From Marivirga harenae (GTDB lineage Bacteria > Bacteroidota > Bacteroidia > Cytophagales > Cyclobacteriaceae): 64,000 bases of DNA. Within the stretch, counting starts at the first letter, position 1. Each line of letters opens with the position of its first letter. A program made the position numbers and the translations under genes. Of the stretch, positions 20,443-29,990 are shown in pieces. A model generated the notes under the pieces. The model did not search any database. It saw only the letters and a list, made by a program, of their open reading frames with translations, and was not told the DNA's origin. The DNA lies in contig NZ_CP130565.1 of NCBI RefSeq assembly GCF_030534335.1, forward strand, positions 827,501 to 891,500. The letters are read 5' to 3'.

Positions 20443-23400
20443 TTACCTAATAATGACCACCGTTCCAGTCAATTTCTTAGCAATATCACTGCAGTTTATC
20501 ACATAATAGTAAGCACCTTCTGGCAGTGGATTACCATTCAAGTTTCCGTCCCATTCGTTTGCATAGCCTGTGGATTCAAATACATTTTTCCCGCTCCTGT
20601 CAAAAACCTGTATTTGGCAATTGTCAATTCCATCCACACCTTCAATTTGCCAGAAATCGTCTATCCCATCCCCGTTAGGTGAAAATAATTTTCTGGGTCT
20701 TGCTAATTCATCTTCTGCCAACACTGTTATCCTTTTTGTAGCTGAATTTTCCAAACTGTCGATATTTGAAACATTCACTCTCACGTAATAAGCCCCTTCT
20801 TTAAAATTGCTCAACTCAACCACATTGGAAGTGTCTGGTCGAATAAGTAAATCGGTAGGGCCAAAAAGTTGTTCCCAACTATAGGATGCAATTAAGCTGT
20901 TTTCTGACTGTGCAAAAACTTCAATTGTGACAGCTGAATCAGGTAATTGCAAAATGATATCCCCACCGGCACTTAAAGTTGGCGGTTGAGGAATAAACTC
21001 CTCTTCTTCGGGAAGGACATTCAATTGCACCTCATCAAAACTACTTTGGCCTGTATTATCAGTAGCGGTAAATCTGAAAGTAAAAATACCTTCAGATAAG
21101 TCATCAATGGTTAATTGATTAGAATTTTCTCCAGATAAGGTCAAATTTTCACCTGCTATTTGTTCCCATAATACAGTGGCAATAGTACCGTTTTCAGATT
21201 CCGCTTCTCCTATGATCAACAAAGCCTCACTTGGCAATTCTACAGATAAATTAGGACCAGCATTAACTACTGGTGGTTCTATAATTTCTTCCGACAAGAC
21301 TTGGATTTGCACAAGGTCCTCTGCTACCGCACCCTCAGTATCTGTCACCCTAATACGTATTTGATAAGTACCTTCAACCAAATCGTTAATATTTACAGTC
21401 GGCTGATCATTATCAGCTATAAATAGCTGGGGACCACTTATTTTTGACCAAAAATAGCTGATTTCATCACCATCAGGGTCACTTGCATTGGCAGTGATGC
21501 TAGTAGAATTATTCGGCAAATTTATTTGAATATCGGAGCCAGCGTTTACTGTTGGAGGACTATTTGCATCTTCGGGAAGCACAGTAAGACTCATTAAATC
21601 AGTAGCACTAGCATTATCATTATCAGTTGCAGTCAATTCTAGGGTATAATTCCCAGCTTCCAAGTCCGTTAATTCTAAATTCAATGTATTTTGGTTATTC
21701 AAGTTTCCGTTTCCACCCGATAACTTGCTCCAAGACACTTCTGATATTGAGCCATCAGAATCTGAAGCAGTACCGTTAATAGTAATTTGATTCTGCGGTA
21801 ACTTGATATTCTTATTAGGTCCAGCATTTACTGTTGGGATTTTATTAGTATTTTCAGGAAGCACTGTTAAAATCATTTGATCTGTTGAAGAAAGCCCTTC
21901 ACTATCAATTACTTTTAACCTAAACCAGTAAGTGCCCAATTCTAAATTACTAACAGTAAGCTTAGCATTAGTAGCGTTGGTGAGAACTGCATTCCCTCCA
22001 GAAGTTTTTGTCCATAGATAGGAAGAAACATTACCCTCTGGATCAAAACCACTTCCATTGAGTACAATAGAATTTGTTGGGAGGACGAGAGTTTTGTCAG
22101 TCCCGGCATCTGCCACGGGCGGTTGATTGACCTCCTCCTCTGAAACAGTCAATGTCATTTCATCACTGTCCTCAACACCCCCGTCATCTATAACCTTTAA
22201 CTGAAAAACGAATTGGCCAGCAATTAAATCTGAAACCGTTAATTTGGCTAAATTTATATTAGCCAAGGTAAGAGAACTACCTGACACTTGAGACCACTCA
22301 TAACTCACAATTTGTCCGTCATTATCAGCTCCTGAACCATTAATAGTTACAGAGGCAAGGGGCAAGACAATCAGTCGGTCAGAACCCGCATTTGCAACTG
22401 GCGATTCATTTGTAGATTCCGATAAAACAAAAACGAAAACTTCATCAAAAGAACTTGCTCCCTCGTTATCCGTGACGGACAATCTAAAAGTGTAAGAGCC
22501 TGCAATTAATCCTGAAAGCGTAAGGTTGGCAGTATTCTGGTTTGTTAAGGTTGCAGCTCCGCCACTTATTTTAGTCCAATTATAAGAACTTACAGACCCA
22601 TCTACATCGGAAGCAGCTCCGTTTAAGGTAACTGCATTTGTGGGTAATTTTATCGTTACATTTTCACCAGCATCCACTATTGGAAAAGAATTTACATCTT
22701 CAGGTATTACCGTTACTGTCACTTCATCAGAAGCTTGTGCGCCATCATCGTCAGTGGCAGACAACCGGAAAACATAATCACCTTCAATTAAGCCTGACGC
22801 TGTTAAATTTAAAGTACTAATATTTGTCAAAATTCCAGCACTTGGTCCGCTTACTTGTGTCCATTCAATTGATTCCACTGAACCATCCGAATCTGTAGCC
22901 ACTCCATTAATTGTTATGGAATTGGTAGGTAAATTTAAATTTCTATTATTACCTGCATTTACGTTAGGACTAATATTATTTTCTTCATTGACTGTAACTT
23001 GAAGGTCATCAACGTCAGAATCGCCATCATTATCAGTCACTGTAATCTCAAACCTATATTGACCAGCAATTAAGTCCTTAACTTCCAATGTAGCCTGATT
23101 TTCATTAATTAATGTTGCTGAGGCAGGGCCACTACTTTGAGTCCATTGATAACTGACAATTTCTCCATCTTCATCTGTTCCAGAACCAATAATATCCACA
23201 CTATCTTTAGGCAATGTTATGTTTTTATTGGACCCCGCATTTGCAACTGGAGGGGTATTTATAGCCGTCACAGTAACAGATACTTCATCCGAGGCAAAAC
23301 TCCCTCCATCATCTTCAACCGTAATTTGAAAATTGTAAAGCCCTTCTGTAAGTCCACCGACCTCTAAGGTTGACGAGTTTGTACCTGATAAAGTAGCACC

Positions 23401-25728
23401 AGCATTTCCACTGATCTGTTCCCATAAATAAGAATTTATCATACCATCATCAGAGGCTGTTGCAATAATTGTCACTGAATTAGTGGGCAAAGTGATTGAT
23501 TTATTATTCCCCGCATCAACTATTGGCGCTATATTGACCTCTTCAGGTGCAACATTTACATCCACAGCATTACTTCGTTTTGCTCCATCGTCATCCGTAA
23601 CAGTCAGTCTAAACCGATAATTGCCTTCAACTAAATTGGATGCAGTTAGAGTTTGCGTATTCTCACCCGTTAGTGTCGCATTGCCCCCTGATACTTTAAT
23701 CCAGGCATAATTTACAATCGTCCCATCAGGGTCAGATGCTGTACCATTTAGGATAACTTGGTTCGTAGGAAGAACAATGAATTTATCAGGCCCAGCATTT
23801 ACATTTGGAAGTTGATTCACTGGTTGATCATTAACATTTACGGTCGCCTCTGCAGTATTTGTAGCGCCTTCATTGTCAGTTACAGTAATAGAATATACAT
23901 ATTGGCCTGCAACGTCCAAATCATTTACCGTCAGGGTAGAACTACTACTATTCAGTAAGCTAGATGAGCCCACTTCACTGACAATTTCCCATAAATAAGA
24001 AGCAATATTGCCATCTAAATCAGATGCTGATGCTTGAATATTAACCGTATTAGTTGGTAATGTAATGCTCTGTTCAACTTGATCGACTGAAACAGTCGGA
24101 ACTTGGTTTGCATCTAGAACAGTAACGTTCTTCAAGTCGGAATCAGAGGCCCCATCATCATCAGTAACCGTAAGTCGAAAAGTATATGTTCCAGTTACCA
24201 GATTGCTGGCCGTTGCAGTAGAATTATTAACATTTGAAAGGGAAACCGAAGGACCTGAAGTTTTTTCCCACAAATAATTTGAAATAGTTCCATCATCATC
24301 TGTCCCTGAACCCACCAAGTTGGTGCTATTTGTAGGTAGTTGCATTTGAATATCTACCCCAGCATTTGCTATTGGATCCAAATTAGACTCCTCTAAGACT
24401 TCCAATTGCATCTCATCACTATCAGTAACATTGTCATCATCTTCTACTGTAAGCTCGAAAACGTAAATGCCAGCCTGTAAAGCAGACAAATTCAAAGTAG
24501 CTTGGTTTGCATTGCTAATGGTAACTGCACCACCAGAGATCTTTTGCCAAGAATAACTTATAATGTTTCCATCACTATCTGTACCCGTTCCTGAAATAGT
24601 AGTTGAACTAGTAGGTAACTGTATTTGCTTATTGGAACCAGCATTAGCCGTTGGGGGCGAATTAGAATCAACAACAGTTAGTTTCATTTGGTCCGAAGCA
24701 GAATTACCATCTGCGTCAGTAGCTGTCAATCTAAATTGATATATACCGGCCACTGCATTACTTACCGACAAAGTCGCTGTGGAAGTATTACTAAGCGTAG
24801 CAGATGGTCCAGATACTTTTTCCCATAGGTACGTACTTATTGCTGCTGTAGAACTGGCAGTGCCTGAAACAGAAGCATTGTTTGTGGGTAAATTTAAAGT
24901 TATATCTTCTCCAGCATCCACAGAGATCGATGCTCTACTTTGTTGCATGAACCATTCATAAATATTTGGAGTATGTAAGGAATTATCAGTGCGATAGGCC
25001 CTAGACCAGGAGTTATGTCCTATCCCTTCATATACAGTCAAAAGTGGAGCTGGATTTATGGCCGGTGTGCATTCATTTAGTGCATCAATCATCAGGGTGG
25101 TTCTATTTAAAGGAACTACCCCATCAGCATCACCATGAAATGCCCACACAGGAATGTTTTCTGCAGCAATGTTACATGCTTTATTGAGATTATTTCTACT
25201 CCCACAAACTGGAGCCACTGCAGCGATTTTCTCAGGGAAACTGTGAGCATAAAACCAAGCTCCTCCTCCTCCCAGACTTAAACCGGTAACGTAAATTCTA
25301 TTCAAATCAATCCTAAGTCCATCATTAAGAACATGCTCGACTACCTCATCCATATAATTTGGCGGCCAATTTCCTAAATTTGTTTTTAGTTGAGGAGATA
25401 TTAGAATAAATGGAAAATCATGTCCATTTTTAACATGTAGAGGAGGTCCGTTTTTTGCAACTTTTGTTAAATCCCCCTCATTATTTCCTCTTTCACCTAA
25501 TCCATGAAAGAAAATCATGATGGGATAGTCATCAGTGTTGCTATTATAATCGGCAGGAAGATATTCGTAATACCATGTTCCACCAGGGCTTTCTTTTGCC
25601 AATTGATTCTGTGCGAGAACAATTTTATGTTGAAAAATAAATATAAAAATCAACAATAAAATTCTAGTACTTCTAAATGATGAGGTTAAGCCACAAAATT
25701 CTATCCTTAAAATATTTTTCTTTTTCAT
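20443..25728 (-). CDS. T9SS type B surface protein: esterase plus about 15 PKD/REJ-like repeats
   Basis: A 1,761-residue protein. A basic N-terminus and a hydrophobic segment (~22-39, ending LAQ) form the export signal. Residues ~45-265 are an alpha/beta hydrolase: FFHGLGERGN, GLSLGG with Ser151, HGDADGVVP with a likely acid, and GHNSW with His238. Then come about fifteen ~92-residue PKD/REJ-like repeats (see the repeat entry). The last ~85 residues are a gliding-motility-associated C-terminal domain (KLFSPNGDGIDDFW), the type B T9SS signal. Unlike type A, these tails usually need a PorP/SprF partner, which is the next gene. Likely role: surface-displayed carboxylesterase/adhesin. The esterase relates to CE1/PHB-depolymerase families; its substrate is not evident. 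Confidence 0.87.
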   Translation of the reverse strand: MKKKNILRIEFCGLTSSFRSTRILLLIFIFIFQHKIVLAQNQLAKESPGGTWYYEYLPADYNSNTDDYPIMIFFHGLGERGNNEGDLTKVAKNGPPLHVKNGHDFPFILISPQLKTNLGNWPPNYMDEVVEHVLNDGLRIDLNRIYVTGLSLGGGGAWFYAHSFPEKIAAVAPVCGSRNNLNKACNIAAENIPVWAFHGDADGVVPLNRTTLMIDALNECTPAINPAPLLTVYEGIGHNSWSRAYRTDNSLHTPNIYEWFMQQSRASISVDAGEDITLNLPTNNASVSGTASSTAAISTYLWEKVSGPSATLSNTSTATLSVSNAVAGIYQFRLTATDADGNSASDQMKLTVVDSNSPPTANAGSNKQIQLPTSSTTISGTGTDSDGNIISYSWQKISGGAVTISNANQATLNLSALQAGIYVFELTVEDDDNVTDSDEMQLEVLEESNLDPIANAGVDIQMQLPTNSTNLVGSGTDDDGTISNYLWEKTSGPSVSLSNVNNSTATASNLVTGTYTFRLTVTDDDGASDSDLKNVTVLDANQVPTVSVDQVEQSITLPTNTVNIQASASDLDGNIASYLWEIVSEVGSSSLLNSSSSTLTVNDLDVAGQYVYSITVTDNEGATNTAEATVNVNDQPVNQLPNVNAGPDKFIVLPTNQVILNGTASDPDGTIVNYAWIKVSGGNATLTGENTQTLTASNLVEGNYRFRLTVTDDDGAKRSNAVDVNVAPEEVNIAPIVDAGNNKSITLPTNSVTIIATASDDGMINSYLWEQISGNAGATLSGTNSSTLEVGGLTEGLYNFQITVEDDGGSFASDEVSVTVTAINTPPVANAGSNKNITLPKDSVDIIGSGTDEDGEIVSYQWTQSSGPASATLINENQATLEVKDLIAGQYRFEITVTDNDGDSDVDDLQVTVNEENNISPNVNAGNNRNLNLPTNSITINGVATDSDGSVESIEWTQVSGPSAGILTNISTLNLTASGLIEGDYVFRLSATDDDGAQASDEVTVTVIPEDVNSFPIVDAGENVTIKLPTNAVTLNGAASDVDGSVSSYNWTKISGGAATLTNQNTANLTLSGLIAGSYTFRLSVTDNEGASSFDEVFVFVLSESTNESPVANAGSDRLIVLPLASVTINGSGADNDGQIVSYEWSQVSGSSLTLANINLAKLTVSDLIAGQFVFQLKVIDDGGVEDSDEMTLTVSEEEVNQPPVADAGTDKTLVLPTNSIVLNGSGFDPEGNVSSYLWTKTSGGNAVLTNATNAKLTVSNLELGTYWFRLKVIDSEGLSSTDQMILTVLPENTNKIPTVNAGPNKNIKLPQNQITINGTASDSDGSISEVSWSKLSGGNGNLNNQNTLNLELTDLEAGNYTLELTATDNDNASATDLMSLTVLPEDANSPPTVNAGSDIQINLPNNSTSITANASDPDGDEISYFWSKISGPQLFIADNDQPTVNINDLVEGTYQIRIRVTDTEGAVAEDLVQIQVLSEEIIEPPVVNAGPNLSVELPSEALLIIGEAESENGTIATVLWEQIAGENLTLSGENSNQLTIDDLSEGIFTFRFTATDNTGQSSFDEVQLNVLPEEEEFIPQPPTLSAGGDIILQLPDSAVTIEVFAQSENSLIASYSWEQLFGPTDLLIRPDTSNVVELSNFKEGAYYVRVNVSNIDSLENSATKRITVLAEDELARPRKLFSPNGDGIDDFWQIEGVDGIDNCQIQVFDRSGKNVFESTGYANEWDGNLNGNPLPEGAYYYVINCSDIAKKLTGTVVIIR
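20700..24930 (-). repeat. tandem array of 15 PKD/REJ-like repeats in the type B protein
   Basis: I count fifteen units of about 92 residues (~276 bp). Each starts with a variant of PPxANAGxxxxxxLPTNSV, followed by a GSGTDxDGxI segment, Y(L/S)WxxxSG, a TLxVSxLxxGxYxFxLTV strand and a short Glu/Asn-rich joint. The Asp-rich turns (DSDGN, DDDGA) suggest calcium binding, as in other PKD and REJ modules. Units differ considerably from one another; unit 4 (VSVDQVEQ) and the last two are the most divergent. They probably form a long stiff stalk holding the esterase away from the cell. The array could misassemble, so copy number should be treated as approximate. Confidence 0.85.
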
Positions 25729-25838
25729 ACTGGTAGTTGATAGTTAGAAACATTATACTTAAAGGGTTTTAATGCTGTCTCAAAGAAAATTATTACAACA
25801 GTATGTTAAGGTATAAAAAAAAAGTAAAATAATCTAAG

Positions 25839-26735
25839 TCACTGATAATTAAATTGATAAATATTTCCTCCGATAAAATTCATTTCTCTTTCATCTACAA
25901 TCATCAATTGTTTTTTCTTGGTGAAAACAATTCCAGCTTTATGCGAATATTGATTTAACTTGTACTCTGTAAAGGTACCTTTTGAAAAAACTGGAGTAAG
26001 AAAATTTTCAATTGTAATAATTCTGTGATGGAATAATAAAGCGATAGTGCCTTTATCTTTTGAAATATCCGCTCCAGTAATCCAATTATTTAGCATTGCC
26101 CCATCAAGTTTAAATGCATCTACTTTTTTAGCAATATAATCACCGCTGGTGATCGGTAACGCATAAACATTTATTAAACCATTATAGGGCTTTGTCCTAT
26201 TTTTCGTAAATAAATAGAGGGAATCATTAAGGCAAAAAAAAGCATCAATATCAAAATTATTTCTATCTGGAGTTGGTGGAAAAGCCTTTTGATCTTCAAA
26301 ACTAAAACTTATCACTTTTGCTAAGGTGACCTTTGCCGTTATGCTATCTGGATTCGGGACAATATAAATTTTAAGTTCCTTCTTATCCGATTTATTATTA
26401 CCAAAAGCTCCTATGTATAAATTTCCGTAATCATCCCTTGTTAAATCTTCCCAGCCCCTATTTTTGTTCGCTAAGTGAACCGTTTTAATTATTGTTCCAA
26501 TCGAATCTATTCCAAAAAGCACTGGAATCCCTCCATCATTGTGAGTCCAATACAAATTCGAATCGAAAGTTTCAAGACCAGAAGCTTCATTGATGGTTTC
26601 AGGCAATTTACCTAGCACCTGAAAACTAAATTGGTCAACAGAAGCCTGATTCAACTTTGGTTTGATAATTTCCTGAGCAGAATTAACAAAAGAATAGCTA
26701 AAAAATATGACTAGTAAAAAAAAAGATCTTATCAT
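25839..26735 (-). CDS. uncharacterised secreted protein, possible beta-propeller
   Basis: A 298-residue protein with a signal peptide (FSYSFVNSAQ). I do not recognise the family with confidence. The regular spacing of phrases such as EASGLETF, YWTHNDGG, WEDLTRDDYGNLYIGAFGNN and TGADISKDKGTIALL resembles the blades of a beta-propeller, like strictosidine-synthase or phytase-like folds. Its start codon overlaps the stop of the GT4 gene (ATGA), so it is the last member of the polysaccharide operon. It could bind or process the exported polymer, but no catalytic residues can be assigned. Confidence 0.75.
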   Translation of the reverse strand: MIRSFFLLVIFFSYSFVNSAQEIIKPKLNQASVDQFSFQVLGKLPETINEASGLETFDSNLYWTHNDGGIPVLFGIDSIGTIIKTVHLANKNRGWEDLTRDDYGNLYIGAFGNNKSDKKELKIYIVPNPDSITAKVTLAKVISFSFEDQKAFPPTPDRNNFDIDAFFCLNDSLYLFTKNRTKPYNGLINVYALPITSGDYIAKKVDAFKLDGAMLNNWITGADISKDKGTIALLFHHRIITIENFLTPVFSKGTFTEYKLNQYSHKAGIVFTKKKQLMIVDEREMNFIGGNIYQFNYQ

Positions 26736-27895
26736 TTTACAAGTATTTTATTTTGAGAAAAAGACAGATAAGTAGCTAACCATTTCTCAGCTGAGTATTT
26801 CCACTGAAATTCATTACTCCTTTTAAGGCCCTTTTCAGTCATAGAAAGTCGTTTTGTTTCATTTGACAAAATCCTTTTTATTTCTTTACCTATCTCTACT
26901 GTATTCAATGGATCGACATAAACAGCAGCATCTCCGCCTACTTCAGGTAATGAAGTTAATCCAGAAGTAATTACAGGCGTTCCACAAGCCATAGCTTCTA
27001 AAACTGGAATTCCGAAGCTTTCACGGGTAGACAGAAACAAGAATACGGTTGCGCCATTATATACATTTACTAGATCATAATTAGAAACATATCTTTTCGT
27101 AGTGATCAAATGTTCTATATCACCCAGCTGATTTCTACTAACAATTTTTTGGAAATATTCTTTCTCAATATCTAGAATTACCAGTGGGAGTACTTCTTCG
27201 GAGGGCGTATTACCGGCATATTTTGCGTAAGAAACTATAGAATTTTCTGTGTTCTTCCTAGGATCCCTACTTCCAAATAGCAAGATGTATTTATCAGGGA
27301 AATTATATTCCTTAAGAAACTGAGCAACTTTTTCTTTATCTCTCTTTTCTCTAAAATACTCTGAACATGCGTTATAATAAGTATCCAAGTCCTTTTCAGA
27401 TATTTGGAAGTAATCTGATATTTTTTTCTTTTCATAATTTGAAACCGTTCCAATTTTTGCACATTTCCTAATAATTTTGGGGACGAGTAATCTTCGGTAA
27501 AAATTACCTATTCTTTGGTACAGACTACCATGGATAAACTGCACCTTTTCAAGATAAATTATATCATGAAGGGTGAGGACTAGGGGAATATTTAAAAATA
27601 GAGGGGCAGTATTGGCAGTGCAATGCAACAAATCTACTTTATATTTTTTAGCTAAAATAGGGAGGTGTATTTGTTCCCAAACTGCATAACTTGAAGAAAA
27701 CTTTTGAATAATATGAAAATTAACAGGCAGGTTCTTGAATAAGCTAGAAACATCTTCGTCCTTTGAATTACAGAACACAAAGTATTCATTATCAGAATCT
27801 AATAATTGTAAAGCTTTGATAAGTTCAATAGTCACAATATCAATCCCGTGTTTTCTATCACGAAATATCCTTTGGGCTTCTATGCCAATCTTCAT
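26732..27895 (-). CDS. glycosyltransferase family 4 (GT-B)
   Basis: A 387-residue cytosolic retaining glycosyltransferase. The N-terminal half starts MKIGIEAQRIFRDRKHGI and has HDIIYLE. The C-terminal GT1/GT4 domain has LLFGSRDPRKN, followed by the nucleotide-sugar site E-x7-E as ESFGIPVLEAMACG. It adds one sugar to the growing lipid-linked unit; donor and linkage cannot be told. It lies 77 bp downstream of the other GT4 gene and overlaps the next gene by 4 bp, so it is translationally coupled to it. Confidence 0.9.
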   Translation of the reverse strand: MKIGIEAQRIFRDRKHGIDIVTIELIKALQLLDSDNEYFVFCNSKDEDVSSLFKNLPVNFHIIQKFSSSYAVWEQIHLPILAKKYKVDLLHCTANTAPLFLNIPLVLTLHDIIYLEKVQFIHGSLYQRIGNFYRRLLVPKIIRKCAKIGTVSNYEKKKISDYFQISEKDLDTYYNACSEYFREKRDKEKVAQFLKEYNFPDKYILLFGSRDPRKNTENSIVSYAKYAGNTPSEEVLPLVILDIEKEYFQKIVSRNQLGDIEHLITTKRYVSNYDLVNVYNGATVFLFLSTRESFGIPVLEAMACGTPVITSGLTSLPEVGGDAAVYVDPLNTVEIGKEIKRILSNETKRLSMTEKGLKRSNEFQWKYSAEKWLATYLSFSQNKILVK

Positions 27896-27972
27896 TTTTA
27901 AATAGTCATAAGGTTCTAAATATCAAGTTAAATAATAATAATCAAATATTTTTTAGATAACTGTGATTTTAA

Positions 27973-29097
27973 TTATATCAGTCTGCTGTATTCCTTCTCA
28001 ATTCTAGTCACCATTCTTTCAATGGAAAAATCTTCATCAATCTTTTGATATGCTTTCTCTCCAAATGTTTTGATGAACTCAGAATTATTTGCAAGCTCTA
28101 GCATTGCACTTTTTAATTGCTCCGGATTGGATTTATCAACAATCAGACCATTTTCTCGATCTACTATGACCTCCAATATCCCATCGGCTGGACTTACTAT
28201 ACAAGCCTTTTTCATTGACATCGCTTCTAATAGCCCAATGGGCAAACCTTCCCACAATGAAACTAGACAGTAGACATCAATAGCCGCTAATACTTCGGGA
28301 ATATTTTCATGAAAAGGCAAAATTCTTACTTTCTCTTCTAAATTAAAATTCCTAATCAGCTCATTTTTTTCGTTATCAAGCTCTCCTTCCCCGACCAATA
28401 CTAATCTAATTTTTGCATTTTCCTTTTGAGCAAGATTAAACCCTCTGATTATATTTAATGGGTCCTTTTGAAATGTCATTCTAGCTATCAAAGCAAACCA
28501 TATGAATTCTTTTGATAGATCATTTTTCTGCCTAAACTCATTACCGTCCGTTTGGTAACTGAACTTATCACGATTAATTCCACACTTTATCAGAAGAGAT
28601 TTAAATCCTCTATATAATTGTTTTCCTGTTCTCTGATTCGATTGAGAAACATTGATTATCAAATCAACATTTTTGGATATAAAGCTTTCTCCTAACTTTC
28701 TTATGGTTCTGATTTTCCTACTCTGTGCATCATTAAATGACCAACCGTGAACCGTATAAAGAATTGGTTTACCTACTATTTTGGAAGCAAATAATAAGTT
28801 TGAAGCAGCCCGTGTTCCATGAGCATGGATAATGTCAATATTGTATTTCTTTATTAATTTAACTACTTTTAAAAGGACCAAAAGATCAAATGATCTAGCT
28901 GTTTTAATGACCTCTACCGTAATACCAATGTTTTTAAGATTAGTCACCATGGGGCCGTCAGTGAAAGATAAAACTACTGGCTTAATTTTGCTTTGATCCA
29001 GATTCTTAGCTAAGTCAAAAACATGTGATTCCCCTCCTCCAATTTTACCCTGTCTTATACCAAGTAAGACATTAATTTTTGTCTGACCACTACTCAT
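27973..29097 (-). CDS. glycosyltransferase family 4 (GT-B)
   Basis: A 374-residue glycosyltransferase. The N-terminal domain carries the glycine-rich loop GKIGGGESHVFDLAKNL and a His in HAHGTRAASN. The C-terminal domain has LVGEGELDNE and EGLPIGLLEAMSMKKACI with the conserved Glu pair. The start ATG lies 8 bp inside the end of the upstream GT2 gene, so the two are coupled. Donor and acceptor are unknown. It belongs to the leftward polysaccharide operon starting at 33458. Confidence 0.9.
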   Translation of the reverse strand: MSSGQTKINVLLGIRQGKIGGGESHVFDLAKNLDQSKIKPVVLSFTDGPMVTNLKNIGITVEVIKTARSFDLLVLLKVVKLIKKYNIDIIHAHGTRAASNLLFASKIVGKPILYTVHGWSFNDAQSRKIRTIRKLGESFISKNVDLIINVSQSNQRTGKQLYRGFKSLLIKCGINRDKFSYQTDGNEFRQKNDLSKEFIWFALIARMTFQKDPLNIIRGFNLAQKENAKIRLVLVGEGELDNEKNELIRNFNLEEKVRILPFHENIPEVLAAIDVYCLVSLWEGLPIGLLEAMSMKKACIVSPADGILEVIVDRENGLIVDKSNPEQLKSAMLELANNSEFIKTFGEKAYQKIDEDFSIERMVTRIEKEYSRLI

Positions 29098-29983
29098 ATT
29101 TTGGAGTATTTAAATGCCATTTAACTGCATTAAGATAAGCCTTAAAATGGTCTTTTTCCCTATAAATAAAATACTTTAATAATTTAGAAGGGGATACAAT
29201 AAAGAACAAGTAGAAAAGTCCGATAAATCTCTTAATCCCATTGAAGTTCCTTTTAACAAACAATATCCGGTTTCTATTCATATAATAGGTTTTAAAAGGG
29301 CTATTCTTACCGACAGACATAGATTCTTTGTGGTAAATCTTTGCTTTTTGCTCGACTTTTATTTCAAAACCTGCTCTTGCAATCTGTTGGGCCCAATCTA
29401 ATTCTTCATAATACAAGAAGTAGAACTCTGGCATTGCACCCACTTTCTCAATTACTTTCATTGGAACCATCATAGCTGCACCATGTCCTGCATATGTATT
29501 CAAAAATTCTTCATATTCACTACCGTCTTCTCTTTTATTCCCATAGGCAAAATTACGAGACAAAACATTAAGTGGGGAAAACCCAGCATACTGAATGATA
29601 TTAGTTTCATGAAATTTAATTTTAGGTGATAACATGCCAAGTTGATCATTCTCTTTAAATCTTTGAAGAAGTATTTCTACCAAATCATCAGAAACTATTG
29701 TGTCATTGTTAATAAAAAATAGATATTTTCCTTTGGCATGTTTAATACCTAAATTATTTCCTCCTGCAAATCCAAGGTTAGTGCTGGATTTCAAAAGGTT
29801 TACAAACGGAAAATTTGAAAGAATCTTGGGTTCTGGATCTTCCTTCGAAGCATTGTCTACAACAATTGTTTCAAAGGAAATGTCATTTTTCTGTAAATTA
29901 GCAATGGAAGTAAGCAATTCCATTGTATCATCCAAGCCGTTGTAATTGACAGTTATGAAACTAACTTCTACATCCTTTATCAT
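29090..29983 (-). CDS. glycosyltransferase family 2, rhamnosyltransferase-like
   Basis: The ATG at 29983 (MIKDVEVSFITVNYNG) is the sensible start: it lies 7 bp after the methyltransferase stop, and upstream codons in the same frame only duplicate that gene's region. The 297-residue product has the GT-A core of WbbL-type transferases: VNYNG, VVDNAS, GFAGGNN and the DxD-like FINNDT. A hydrophobic segment near the C-terminus (FIGLFYLFFIV) may hold it at the membrane. Rhamnosyl transfer is the common activity of this group, but the sugar here is not proven. Confidence 0.88.
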   Translation of the reverse strand: MIKDVEVSFITVNYNGLDDTMELLTSIANLQKNDISFETIVVDNASKEDPEPKILSNFPFVNLLKSSTNLGFAGGNNLGIKHAKGKYLFFINNDTIVSDDLVEILLQRFKENDQLGMLSPKIKFHETNIIQYAGFSPLNVLSRNFAYGNKREDGSEYEEFLNTYAGHGAAMMVPMKVIEKVGAMPEFYFLYYEELDWAQQIARAGFEIKVEQKAKIYHKESMSVGKNSPFKTYYMNRNRILFVKRNFNGIKRFIGLFYLFFIVSPSKLLKYFIYREKDHFKAYLNAVKWHLNTPKYE

Positions 29984-29990
29984 CTTAAAG

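Noticed and set aside
20700-24930. CRISPR-like or recent tandem DNA duplication in the PKD array
   Set aside because: The periodicity comes from protein repeats; DNA units are divergent and lack constant repeat-spacer structure.
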